DNA from: Spirosoma sp. KCTC 42546
GTDB lineage: Bacteria; Bacteroidota; Bacteroidia; Cytophagales; Spirosomataceae
Length of the DNA: 64,000 nucleotides
Reading direction: 5' to 3'
Assembly: GCF_006965485.1 (NCBI RefSeq)
Contig: NZ_CP041360.1
Span: forward strand, 6,056,501-6,120,500
Made by a program: the position numbers and the translations under genes. Shown in pieces: positions 53,679 through 62,055 of the stretch. Below the pieces are notes generated by a model. It had not been told where the DNA came from, ran no database searches, and saw nothing but the letters and a program-made list of their open reading frames with translations. How positions within the stretch are numbered: position 1 is the stretch's first letter; every line of letters starts with the position of its first letter.

Positions 53679-55088
53679 ATGACTGAAACCGAACTGACCG
53701 ACCGACTTCGCGAAGCCATTGTTCTCGACGGGCCCGACGTTTGGCGAACCAACGGCTACCTTCAGGATGCACAACAGGCAGGCCTTCCGTTGACCGACGC
53801 GCTGAAGCGGGCAAACGAAATAAGCCAGGAAGTAGCCAATAACAGCCTGTTGTTCCAAAACATACAGGCTCGTATTGCCCGTCTGGCTCAGCCTTCACGC
53901 GCTCACCTGATTGATCAGGATCTGAATCAGATTGTCAATGCGGCTACTTCGTTAAAGCTCTCTGCGGATTTTGTCCGGAATCGCTGGGTTCCCCTTGTCC
54001 TGCAACGTCTGGCTCCTACTCCGGCTCCAAAACCAGTTGAGCCTGTTGTAGTGGTGCCTCCTGCACCTGTAGTCGCTCCTATTGCTAAACCCGACACGTT
54101 TGAGGAGTTAATCAAATCAGAACCGGAATTACCCAAACCAGAGCCTCAACAGATTACGGTTCGTGATCCAGAGCCAATCAAACCACCTGTTACGCCACCA
54201 CCTGTAGTGGTTGAACAACCGGCCCCAACAACGTCATCTAGCCTGCCAGAGCCCCCGCCTATTGTGCGCTCCTTTACGGCTACTCCTGCCCGTGTGCATA
54301 AGGGCCAATCCGTAACACTGGCCTGGGAAGTCGAGAATTTGCTGGCCGTAACAATTGATGATTTAGGAGAGGGTCTGTCGCCCACTAATCGGGGCTGGGT
54401 TAAACCGACGAAAAGTACAGACTATACCCTTTTTGATGCGAATAACAATCCATTGAGCACCGTTCGGGTAGATGTGATTCCCCGCGACCGGAGTGGCGTT
54501 TATGGCGTTTTATTCGCGATGGCGCTGTTGGCCATTATCTATTGGTTTATCAAAAGCAGTAACTCTCGCCCCCCTGAGCCAAAACCAAAGCGTAAAACTG
54601 AACAAAGAACCAGTTCGAGACAGGAAGAACAGTCAACCGAAGTTTCGGCAGTAAGCCATCAGGAACCCGATAAAGAACCCCCAACAAGTGAAGCGATCGA
54701 TTCGCCAACGGCTGCTCCAAACGAACCGACCGTTGCCTCGACCGATGTCCCTCAACGCGAAGACAAACCTATAAACAAGCCTCTAGAAGCGAAACCCGTT
54801 ATACCCGAGCCTGAAACAAAGCCCGCTACCCCAGCCGATGCCCGGCAGGGAAAATACGAAGAAGCTTTCGGCAACAAATTGTACGACAAAGTAGAACTCG
54901 GAGCCGATGAACGCGGCTGGCGACGGGCCCGTAGCAAAGGACGCTGGGGATACATCAATGAAGATGACGAATGGGTAATTCAGCCCGAATTTGAAGCCGT
55001 TACGCCCTTCCGCGGCAACACAGCCGCCGTATTCCTCAACGGCCAGCTCATGACCATCAACCGAAACGGCGAACAGGTGAGGAATTAA
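53679..55088 (+). CDS. Membrane-anchored Ig-like / WG-repeat protein of the cluster
   Basis: 469 residues. Helical N-terminal domain (1-110, with two similar helix-pair units), Pro/Val-rich linker (about 110-195), Ig-like domain (about 200-262, FTATPARVHKGQSVTLAWEV), TM helix (about 272-291), basic/acidic linker (about 295-405) and a C-terminal WG beta-repeat (422-460, WGYINEDDEWVIQPEFEAV). No signal peptide. The basic stretch after the TM suggests the C-terminus is cytosolic, which is unusual with a 270-residue N-terminus; topology is uncertain. The shared plan of Pro-rich linkers matches the bitopic protein upstream. Confidence 0.82.
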   Translation: MTETELTDRLREAIVLDGPDVWRTNGYLQDAQQAGLPLTDALKRANEISQEVANNSLLFQNIQARIARLAQPSRAHLIDQDLNQIVNAATSLKLSADFVRNRWVPLVLQRLAPTPAPKPVEPVVVVPPAPVVAPIAKPDTFEELIKSEPELPKPEPQQITVRDPEPIKPPVTPPPVVVEQPAPTTSSSLPEPPPIVRSFTATPARVHKGQSVTLAWEVENLLAVTIDDLGEGLSPTNRGWVKPTKSTDYTLFDANNNPLSTVRVDVIPRDRSGVYGVLFAMALLAIIYWFIKSSNSRPPEPKPKRKTEQRTSSRQEEQSTEVSAVSHQEPDKEPPTSEAIDSPTAAPNEPTVASTDVPQREDKPINKPLEAKPVIPEPETKPATPADARQGKYEEAFGNKLYDKVELGADERGWRRARSKGRWGYINEDDEWVIQPEFEAVTPFRGNTAAVFLNGQLMTINRNGEQVRN

Positions 55089-55100
55089 TGTTGGTGAAAG

Positions 55101-55193
55101 TAGTGTAGTTAGTGTAATGAGTGAAGTAAGTGCAGTAGGAAAAACACTCCTCCACCAACTTCACTTACTTCACTCATTACACTAACTACACTA
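55101..55193. repeat. Stop-adjacent palindrome P23 (GTGGAGTAAGTG family), perfect 32-bp core
   Basis: Arms 55101-55132 and 55162-55193 are exact inverted copies; imperfect pairing extends outward to 55089-55211. The arm has TAGTGTAGTTAGTGTAATGA. It occupies the convergent gap between the WG-repeat gene and the envelope operon. Same family as P1. Confidence 0.93.
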
Positions 55194-55214
55194 CTACACT
55201 CACTCCACCAATCG

Positions 55215-56036
55215 CTAATTCCCCAACACTACACTTAGCTTCTGGAACGATGTCCAATAGCCCGAAGCGGCTAACCCGATGCCATTTCCGGGAAGCATTT
55301 TGAAGGCGTAGGGACTCGTTCGGATTTCCTGGGCGTTAATGTAAAATCGTAGCGTTTCTCCTTTGCGCTGAATCATCAGTCTATTCCGGTTCTTTTCAAC
55401 CGACACGCCGGGCAGGAAGTAATCGCCGGGCATATAATCGCTAAAGGTTTTTCCGTTGGCCACGCGGATAATCGATACTTCGCCCTTCACATTCAGCATA
55501 AAGGCCGAATAATTGAGCGAATCTTTTACCCCAAAGAGCACTCCACCTGTTGGAACCTGACCAGAATCGGCTAATACATCAACTTTTATCGTGAAAAGAT
55601 CAGCCCGGTTCAGATTGATATCGGTGGGCAACTCAACAGCACTGAACGCCACTTGCTGGGTGTTTGTATTACGCTTTCGAATGCTGTAACGCCCCATCCC
55701 AATCTGATAATTGTAATCCCCATGATTACCCGCTTTCCAGCCATTCCGGTTGGTTGCAAAATCGCCTGTAAAAGCGGGCCGAAAGTCGGGACTGGACGAC
55801 GTGATAACAGGAGCAGGCTCCGCTTGTTCAGTGGGCTGGACTACCGGTTGAGGAACAGGGGCCGCTGGCGTATTAACAGGCCGGGCAGTGGCCAATCGAG
55901 CGGTTGCTTTAAGCGTTACTTTTTTCCATTCGCTGGAAGCCGAATAAACTGCCGATTTTGTACGTCGCCCCGTCGACTGCGCAACGCTGATGACCGATAC
56001 CAGAACGATAAAGCTACTTGTCAGGAACAGACGCAT
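55215..56036 (-). CDS. Exported concanavalin-like (jellyroll) protein
   Basis: 273 residues, signal peptide ending SVAQS. A Pro/Val/Gln linker (about 50-80) precedes a jellyroll domain of about 190 residues that ends in GNGIGLAASGYWTSFQKLSVV, as in LamG/3-keto-disaccharide-hydrolase-like sandwiches. Catalytic residues are not obvious; carbohydrate or protein binding is inferred. ATG 56036 starts the signal. Last gene of a three-gene operon facing the tubulin/Hsp70 cluster. Confidence 0.78.
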   Translation of the reverse strand: MRLFLTSSFIVLVSVISVAQSTGRRTKSAVYSASSEWKKVTLKATARLATARPVNTPAAPVPQPVVQPTEQAEPAPVITSSSPDFRPAFTGDFATNRNGWKAGNHGDYNYQIGMGRYSIRKRNTNTQQVAFSAVELPTDINLNRADLFTIKVDVLADSGQVPTGGVLFGVKDSLNYSAFMLNVKGEVSIIRVANGKTFSDYMPGDYFLPGVSVEKNRNRLMIQRKGETLRFYINAQEIRTSPYAFKMLPGNGIGLAASGYWTSFQKLSVVLGN

Positions 56037-56039
56037 AAT

Positions 56040-56133
56040 TAATGAGTGAAAGAATGAGAGAGTAAAAGAGCGAAAAGCTGCATTAGAATTTTCACCACAA
56101 CGGAGAAGCATTCTTTCACTCTTTCGCTCTTTA
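56040..56133. repeat. Stop-adjacent palindrome P24
   Basis: AGTGAAAGAATG and AAAGAGCGAAA on the left meet CATTCTTTCACT and TTTCGCTCTTT on the right, but in a different order, so the pairing is shuffled. Purine-rich units of GAGNGAAAGA type. Its right edge contains the TAA stop of the upstream gene (56131-56133). Confidence 0.75.
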
Positions 56134-57273
56134 AAACGAGTACCGTACAACAGCCGTCATCTGTCCGGCCTGAAGACCGGGCCGAAGTGAAACCCCATCA
56201 ATACGCCGGGCTTCTTTCTGAATCTGAGTATTACGCAGGCCTTTAATAAAGGTTAGAATCACATCGGCAGCCGCCACAACTACAGCACCTCGGGTAGCCA
56301 TGAAATACCGATGGTGGTGGTCGTTGGCAGTTTGGTAGTAGGGTTCCCCCGCCGTCGCGTTCTTCTGATCCTCGTAAATAGCAAAGGCATCCTGCGATTT
56401 TTTCCGCTCTGCCAATCCATAGGCAATCAGCCCATAACAGCCGACCGTCAATAACGGACGCAGGCCAATTTTGGGTTTCGGCAGTTGCACAAAAATATTC
56501 CCAATACCCGGTGCCACGGCCGACAATAATGCCCAGGCGGGTCCGGCATAGCGCATTCGTTTAGGCCGAACCGTATCCGCTACCGCAGCCGTCGGGGCAG
56601 GTTCAACAGATTGCACTACGGCGATGGTTTGTGAGGCTGGTTGTTGTGGAACCGGCGTTGAAACCCCTACTGAAGCCGGTGGCTGAGAGGGCGGCACAGC
56701 AACCACAGGCGTGGGCGTGACTGGCTGCGAGGGTACAGAATCAGCTGCGAAAATGGATGGTTTTGGTCGAGTTGTTCGGTTACGTGATGATGTCGACGTT
56801 TTCGATATGGGTTCTTCACGAACGACAGATTCTTTTGCTGTTGGCTTTGGCGGAACAGGCTCCGGTTTAGGCGTTGTCACAACCGGCTTCTGAACGGCTA
56901 CGGGCTCCGGTAGGGTTGTGGGTTGGGAAGCAACGAGCGGAACGCTTGTTTTCACCAGCACTTTTGCCTGAACTTCTTCATTTAATGAATACCCATTGGC
57001 CAGCGCATCCCAGATAATCCGTCGATCAGACCCCGCCGTAATCTGAGTGCCTACATCGCCCCGCACAAATTCGGGCAGTATGCGTAACGGTCCCCGCAAG
57101 CGACTACGTATCTCAAAATAGACAGAGTCGCCAGCACGGGCATTCATGAGATCATACCGAATTTCGAGTTGTACCGAATCAACCACATAAATCCGAACAT
57201 TTCGGACGCGCTCCTGCGCCTGGCCCGGCAAAACCAGAAATAGGCAAAGAAAAAAGAGGAGAAGTAGGCGCAT
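56131..57273 (-). CDS. Exported two-domain protein with C-terminal membrane part
   Basis: 380 residues, signal peptide ending LPGQAQE. Residues 22-108 form a beta domain, with RGDVGTQITAGSDRRIIWDALANGYSLN, similar to the domain next to sulfatase-modifying-factor proteins in Bacteroidota. A Pro/Val/Ser-rich linker (about 115-245) leads to a C-terminal region with two TM helices (about 255-300 and 335-355), in the style of DUF5683 proteins. Function unknown. It shares the long Pro-rich linker style with the proteins of the facing cluster. Confidence 0.72.
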   Translation of the reverse strand: MRLLLLFFLCLFLVLPGQAQERVRNVRIYVVDSVQLEIRYDLMNARAGDSVYFEIRSRLRGPLRILPEFVRGDVGTQITAGSDRRIIWDALANGYSLNEEVQAKVLVKTSVPLVASQPTTLPEPVAVQKPVVTTPKPEPVPPKPTAKESVVREEPISKTSTSSRNRTTRPKPSIFAADSVPSQPVTPTPVVAVPPSQPPASVGVSTPVPQQPASQTIAVVQSVEPAPTAAVADTVRPKRMRYAGPAWALLSAVAPGIGNIFVQLPKPKIGLRPLLTVGCYGLIAYGLAERKKSQDAFAIYEDQKNATAGEPYYQTANDHHHRYFMATRGAVVVAAADVILTFIKGLRNTQIQKEARRIDGVSLRPGLQAGQMTAVVRYSF

Positions 57274-57279
57274 AATGAG

Positions 57280-57615
57280 TTAATTGCTGACAGTAACTTG
57301 CCGGGTAGCCGTAAATTTATCATCGCACGAATTGGCAATACTGAGCGTAATCGTGTACGTGCCAGGTTGATCGTAGCTGTACGTTACTCGTGTACCAACG
57401 CGGGTTTTCCCTTTATTATCGCCCGGGTCCCAGCCAGCAACGCCGATGTCGCCCTGGGGATTATCCAGAAAAAAAGTAACATCTAACTGCCCAACTGTAT
57501 AGCCAATCGAAGCCGACGGTTTCGCGCATACAGGGAAGTTTTTTTTCGTTAGATCAAAGGGCTCACAGGCTATTGTAGCCAGCCATACCAGTAAAAAAAC
57601 AGAACGCTTTAGCAT
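57280..57615 (-). CDS. PKD-domain lipoprotein
   Basis: 111 residues, lipobox ATIAC (Cys 17). One PKD-like domain fills the rest: AGWDPGDNKGKTRVGTRVTYSY and YDQPGTYTITLSIANSC, with the WDPGD motif and the terminal strand typical of the fold. Probably a surface or periplasmic binding module. First gene of the three-gene operon, 6 bp before the next. Confidence 0.87.
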   Translation of the reverse strand: MLKRSVFLLVWLATIACEPFDLTKKNFPVCAKPSASIGYTVGQLDVTFFLDNPQGDIGVAGWDPGDNKGKTRVGTRVTYSYDQPGTYTITLSIANSCDDKFTATRQVTVSN

Positions 57616-57777
57616 AATTATCTGCTCGGACGTAACAAAGTAAGCAATACTTATGGAACGAAATACAGTCTATTAGGGAAATCCGTTTCTTGTGCTGATT
57701 TCCAATTTCAGATTCAGTCGTTAACGGAACCCAACATTTTCGTAAATTTATACAACTCACTGCCTTTGCCTTACGCC

Positions 57778-60700
57778 ATGCGCTGGTCTGCCAAAACCAA
57801 AGATGAATTAGTGGCCGAAATTCAACGACTACACCACGAACGCGACGGACTCACCTTGTCTGACGCTCAGCCTATATTCAACGTTCGCCAAACCGTTGAC
57901 CAACTCAATTTAGTTGGTCTCACCATTGAGCGCGACGGAACCCTTAGCTATGCCAATCCGTATACGTACCGCGTTACAGCCTGGCAACCCGAGGATGTTA
58001 TCGGCAAAAACTTTTTCGAAATCTTCATTCCTCCTACCGACCGTGCCCGACTCGAAATCGAATTCGAAGACGCTTTAGTGAAAGGAGGATTTCCCGAACA
58101 AAAAGAAATCACCCTCCTTGCCCGCTCGGGTGCTTTGCGCAATGTGCAACTCAACTCCGTAATTATCAATGGCGATGATGGCCATGTGTCGTCGTTTACC
58201 GTTATTGGCGAAGATGTAACAAACAAACGTCGGGTTGCTTCTGCCCTATCCAATACCAACGCGCAGCTTCAGGATTTGGTCGATAACACGTCCGATCTGA
58301 TTCAGTTACTAACGCTCGATGGCAAATTTATCTTCGTGAACCGTGCCTGGCGCGAAGCGCTTGGATATAGCTCCGAAGAGATTTCGGCACTGAACCTGCG
58401 GGATGTTCTTCACCCCGATTATGCCACCAGTACACTCGGTCTGCTCAGACGCATTCAGGAAGGCGATAAACTCCCTTATGTTGAAACCGTTTTTCGGAGT
58501 AAAACCGGCAAAACCCTGTTTCTATCCGGGAGTGTCAACTGCCGGTTCGATAACGGTCGTCCTACGGCCTTCCGCTGTATTCTGCACGATACAACAGGCA
58601 AAATCCGGGCCGAAAAATCGCAAAAGCTCTATTACAGTATTGCCAACTGGACAATTAATACACCCAATCTTGGCGAACTATATCATAAAATTCATGAAGA
58701 ACTAGGCAACATTATCGACGCGCGTAATTTCTTCATTGCGCTCTATGACTCCACCAAAACGTTTTTATCCTTCCCGTACTATGTTGATGAGTACTTCGGG
58801 AGTAATATGCGATTTACCAAACGGAAATTAGGGAATGGCATTATTGAATACACCATTCTGGCCAACAAGCCTTTATTTCTGTACGAGCGGGACATTCGTC
58901 AACTGGAAGAGCATCATAACATTGATCTGTATGGGCAACGCCAGCCGCAGGTAATGCTAACGGCCCCCCTTCGAATTGGCGACGAGATTACGGGGATCAT
59001 CGGCGTAAAATCGTACGACGATGCGCAGACCTATGGACCCCGTGATCTGGAGTTGCTGGAGTTTATTTCGGGACAGGTGGCGCTGGCCATTGCCCGAAAG
59101 CAGTCGGAGGCACGCCTGGATAAGCAGAACGCCCGGCTGAACGCCATTTTCGACAGTAGTACGTATTTGATCTGGTCGGTGAATAAAGCGCTGCAACTCA
59201 CCTCGTTCAACAAAAACTACGCCCGTCTGATTGAATATCAAGTCCATGAAACACCAGCCATCAAGGCCAGCGCGCCCGAACTTGGCTGGCGCATGATTGG
59301 GGATGACAATCGACAACGACTCGAAGAACATTACCGGAAAGCTTTCCGGGGGCATGCTCAGAATTTTGAACTCCATTTTATGACCCCCAGCGGTGAAACG
59401 TATTATGAGTTTCACCTCAACCCAATTTTACTGGCGGGTGGTGTTATTGACGAAGTATCGGGGATTGCCCGGAACATCACCAACCGCCGACGGGCTGAAA
59501 TTGCCACCCGGCAGAGTGAAGAAAAATTCCGGGGTATCTTCGAAAATCTACAGGACATTTATGCCCGGGTAGATCGAAAAGGGCGCGTTACGATGATCAG
59601 CCCATCCATCTTTAAACGAATGGGGTACACGCCGGACGAAGTGCTGGGCCAGGAGATAACCAAGTTCTTTATCGACGAAAATGCGATTCGGCATGCCATG
59701 TTCAAACTAGGCCGGAATCGGAGCCTACGTAATTTCGAAGCGAGTATGCGTCGGAAAGATGGCAGCGAACGCCAGTACATGTTTAACATGCTGATGTTGA
59801 ACGATGAACCGGGCAGTAACTCGGTAGTAGCTGTACTGGCCCGTGATATCACCGAGCTGAAAAAGCAATCGGCCGAGTTAGTAAAAGCAAAAGACGAAGC
59901 CGAACGGTCATTGAAAGTAAAAGAGCAGTTTCTGGCCAACATGAGTCACGAAATCCGAACGCCCATGAACGGGGTTATCGGCATGATTGATCTGCTGAAC
60001 GATACGCAGTTGGACGAGGAACAGCGTAGCTATGTAAGAACCGTTAAACGCTCGTCGGAAACGCTGCTGAACATTCTGAACGACATTCTGGACCTCTCCA
60101 AAATTGAGGCCGGAAAGATGGTTCTTCACGAGTCGCCGGTAGCGTTTAAGGAGATTTTTGAGAAGCTGATTGCGCTCTTTGGTCAGCAGGCCAATTCTAA
60201 AAACAATGATCTAACGTATCATCTTGGGCCAGACCTGCCCACGTTTGTCATTGCCGACCAGACCCGGTTACTGCAAATTCTGTCGAATCTAACCAGCAAT
60301 GCCATCAAATTCACTGAGCACGGTTCCATCCGGGTTGAGGCTTCGCTGATTAGCAAGCGGGGTAAATTCAACCGGATTCGGGTGGCGGTTAAGGATTCAG
60401 GGATCGGTATTTCTCCCCAGAATATTAACCTGCTGTTCAATTCGTTCAGTCAGGTAGATACGTCCTCCCGGAAATCATTCGGTGGTACGGGACTTGGGCT
60501 GGCCATTTCGAAAGAACTGGCTCACCTGATGAAAGGTGAAGTGGGCGTGGAATCAACGGTTGGCATGGGTAGCACCTTCTGGTTCACGATTGAACTGAAA
60601 GAAACCGCCATAAGCCCAACGCAACAGGCGACCGAAGTGGCCGAGATTGCCCTGGCCAACTTCTTCAGCACCTACCATCCGAATGTATTATTGGTCGATG

Positions 60701-61473
60701 ATAATGCGGTGAACCGCAAAGTAGCGAGCGAAATCCTTCGAAAGTCAGGCTGCATTGTCACTACCGCCGACAGTGGCCCGGCCGCTATTCGGGAAGTAGA
60801 ATCCAGAGAAGCAGGCGCTACTACCGGCGAATACGCGGGGTTTGATGTCATTTTTATGGACATACAGATGCCGGATATGGACGGTGTTGAAGCCACTCGC
60901 CGACTGCGCGAACAGTTTGGCAAACGCCTACCGACCATTGTAGCCATGACGGCCTATTCGATGAAGGAAGATCGGGAACGCTTCATCAGTCAGGGTCTGG
61001 ACGACTATATTGCCAAGCCAATCCGTGCGCAGAGTCTGGTTGCCAAGGTCAAAGAGCTGACGGATGCAAATCGTGCCAAACATGCTCCTGAGCTTCCGGT
61101 GGCACCCGTAGCCAAACCCATCATGAAGGTTGCCGAACCCGCTTTACCCATTATTGACGAAGAGATTGTTGGGCAACTTCGCGACATAGGCGGTCAGGAT
61201 TTGGTAGACAGCATCATGGAAGAATTCGTAACAGAAGCCAGTGACCTGGTCAACGGCTCGCTATCGGCTTACTCGTTGGGTGATATTCCGACCGTTAAGA
61301 GCCATCTGCATACCTTGAAAGGCAGTGCTGGTACCATCGGAGTATCCCGCGTAGCTGATATTGCGCGTACCGCCGAAGGTAAATTGAAACTCAACGATAC
61401 CAGTGGGTTGGCCGAAGCATTACAGGCACTCGAGCAGGCATTCGAGGAGTTTTTGGCGGAGTGGAAGAAGTAA
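57778..61473 (+). CDS. Hybrid sensor histidine kinase (PAS-GAF-PAS-HK-REC-HPt)
   Basis: 1231 residues, no TM, so cytosolic. PAS1 (about 40-150), PAS2 (about 165-280), GAF (about 290-450), PAS3 (about 455-575), PAS4 (about 585-700). HisKA has H724 in MSHEIRTPMNG, and the HATPase has a G box GGTGLGLAISKEL near 901. The REC domain has D974 in LLVDDNAVN and phosphoacceptor D1028 in IFMDIQMPDMDG. A C-terminal HPt has H1178 in HTLKGSAGTIG. A complete phosphorelay up to the final response regulator is present in one chain; the output regulator is not adjacent. ATG 57778 is preferred over TTG 57766. Confidence 0.95.
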   Translation: MRWSAKTKDELVAEIQRLHHERDGLTLSDAQPIFNVRQTVDQLNLVGLTIERDGTLSYANPYTYRVTAWQPEDVIGKNFFEIFIPPTDRARLEIEFEDALVKGGFPEQKEITLLARSGALRNVQLNSVIINGDDGHVSSFTVIGEDVTNKRRVASALSNTNAQLQDLVDNTSDLIQLLTLDGKFIFVNRAWREALGYSSEEISALNLRDVLHPDYATSTLGLLRRIQEGDKLPYVETVFRSKTGKTLFLSGSVNCRFDNGRPTAFRCILHDTTGKIRAEKSQKLYYSIANWTINTPNLGELYHKIHEELGNIIDARNFFIALYDSTKTFLSFPYYVDEYFGSNMRFTKRKLGNGIIEYTILANKPLFLYERDIRQLEEHHNIDLYGQRQPQVMLTAPLRIGDEITGIIGVKSYDDAQTYGPRDLELLEFISGQVALAIARKQSEARLDKQNARLNAIFDSSTYLIWSVNKALQLTSFNKNYARLIEYQVHETPAIKASAPELGWRMIGDDNRQRLEEHYRKAFRGHAQNFELHFMTPSGETYYEFHLNPILLAGGVIDEVSGIARNITNRRRAEIATRQSEEKFRGIFENLQDIYARVDRKGRVTMISPSIFKRMGYTPDEVLGQEITKFFIDENAIRHAMFKLGRNRSLRNFEASMRRKDGSERQYMFNMLMLNDEPGSNSVVAVLARDITELKKQSAELVKAKDEAERSLKVKEQFLANMSHEIRTPMNGVIGMIDLLNDTQLDEEQRSYVRTVKRSSETLLNILNDILDLSKIEAGKMVLHESPVAFKEIFEKLIALFGQQANSKNNDLTYHLGPDLPTFVIADQTRLLQILSNLTSNAIKFTEHGSIRVEASLISKRGKFNRIRVAVKDSGIGISPQNINLLFNSFSQVDTSSRKSFGGTGLGLAISKELAHLMKGEVGVESTVGMGSTFWFTIELKETAISPTQQATEVAEIALANFFSTYHPNVLLVDDNAVNRKVASEILRKSGCIVTTADSGPAAIREVESREAGATTGEYAGFDVIFMDIQMPDMDGVEATRRLREQFGKRLPTIVAMTAYSMKEDRERFISQGLDDYIAKPIRAQSLVAKVKELTDANRAKHAPELPVAPVAKPIMKVAEPALPIIDEEIVGQLRDIGGQDLVDSIMEEFVTEASDLVNGSLSAYSLGDIPTVKSHLHTLKGSAGTIGVSRVADIARTAEGKLKLNDTSGLAEALQALEQAFEEFLAEWKK

Positions 61474-61494
61474 GTACGTACAGACGACTTTTAT

Positions 61495-61537
61495 ATACCC
61501 GGCAATGGAAAATACCAGTTCATTGCCGGGTATTTTA
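61495..61537 (+). terminator. Intrinsic terminator of the hybrid kinase gene
   Basis: ATACCCGGCAATG and CATTGCCGGGTAT form a perfect 13-bp stem around a 13-nt loop, followed by TTTTAG. It begins 22 nt after the kinase stop. Here the hairpin has a T tract, unlike most palindromes in this window. Confidence 0.8.
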
Positions 61538-62055
61538 GTTAGTCATCCGCCAAACTCGCGTAGGCTTGGACATCGAATTCCTGAGCAATCCGTCACTCGG
61601 TTGGGAGCCTCCAGAATAACGTGATTAACCCTCCATAGTGGCCAATTTGCGCATGGCATGAATCTTGTATACCTGCATCAACCAAGGAGTTCTCAATCAT
61701 TTATAGGAGCGATTTCTCCCCGGATTCGTTTCATCATCTCCCAAAACAGTCAGTAGATTATCAGTAGTCACCCGAATTTGACCGGCGAGTATATACTTGG
61801 CTTTAAAATTGCCGTTCACTAGGTTACTTATTTATAATCACTGGACAGGGAAGTTGAACAAACCAGGCTATTGAGGCCTTTGTCCATACTTTCCTGAATA
61901 CCTCACTAATCAGTTAGGGTATCGCATGCTCAATTGGCTATACTAAAAAGAGTCATACGATCGCATTTGGCACTATGAGTTACTGATCTATGGGCCTACT
62001 GATTCGTGCTATAAACGAGCATCTGTGACATCGACTTTACTTAACCAACTCCTAC
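61538..62055. other. 518-bp gap, possible decayed coding sequence
   Basis: Nothing obvious on the plus strand. On the minus strand, 61697-61819 is open and reads VNGNFKAKYILAGQIRVTTD then NLLTVLGDDETN, and another open piece near 61830-61890 includes SIAWFVQLPCPVIINK in a different frame. These might be frameshifted remnants of one gene. No clear start. The metalloprotease promoter must lie here, but I see no TAnnTTTG element. Confidence 0.35.
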
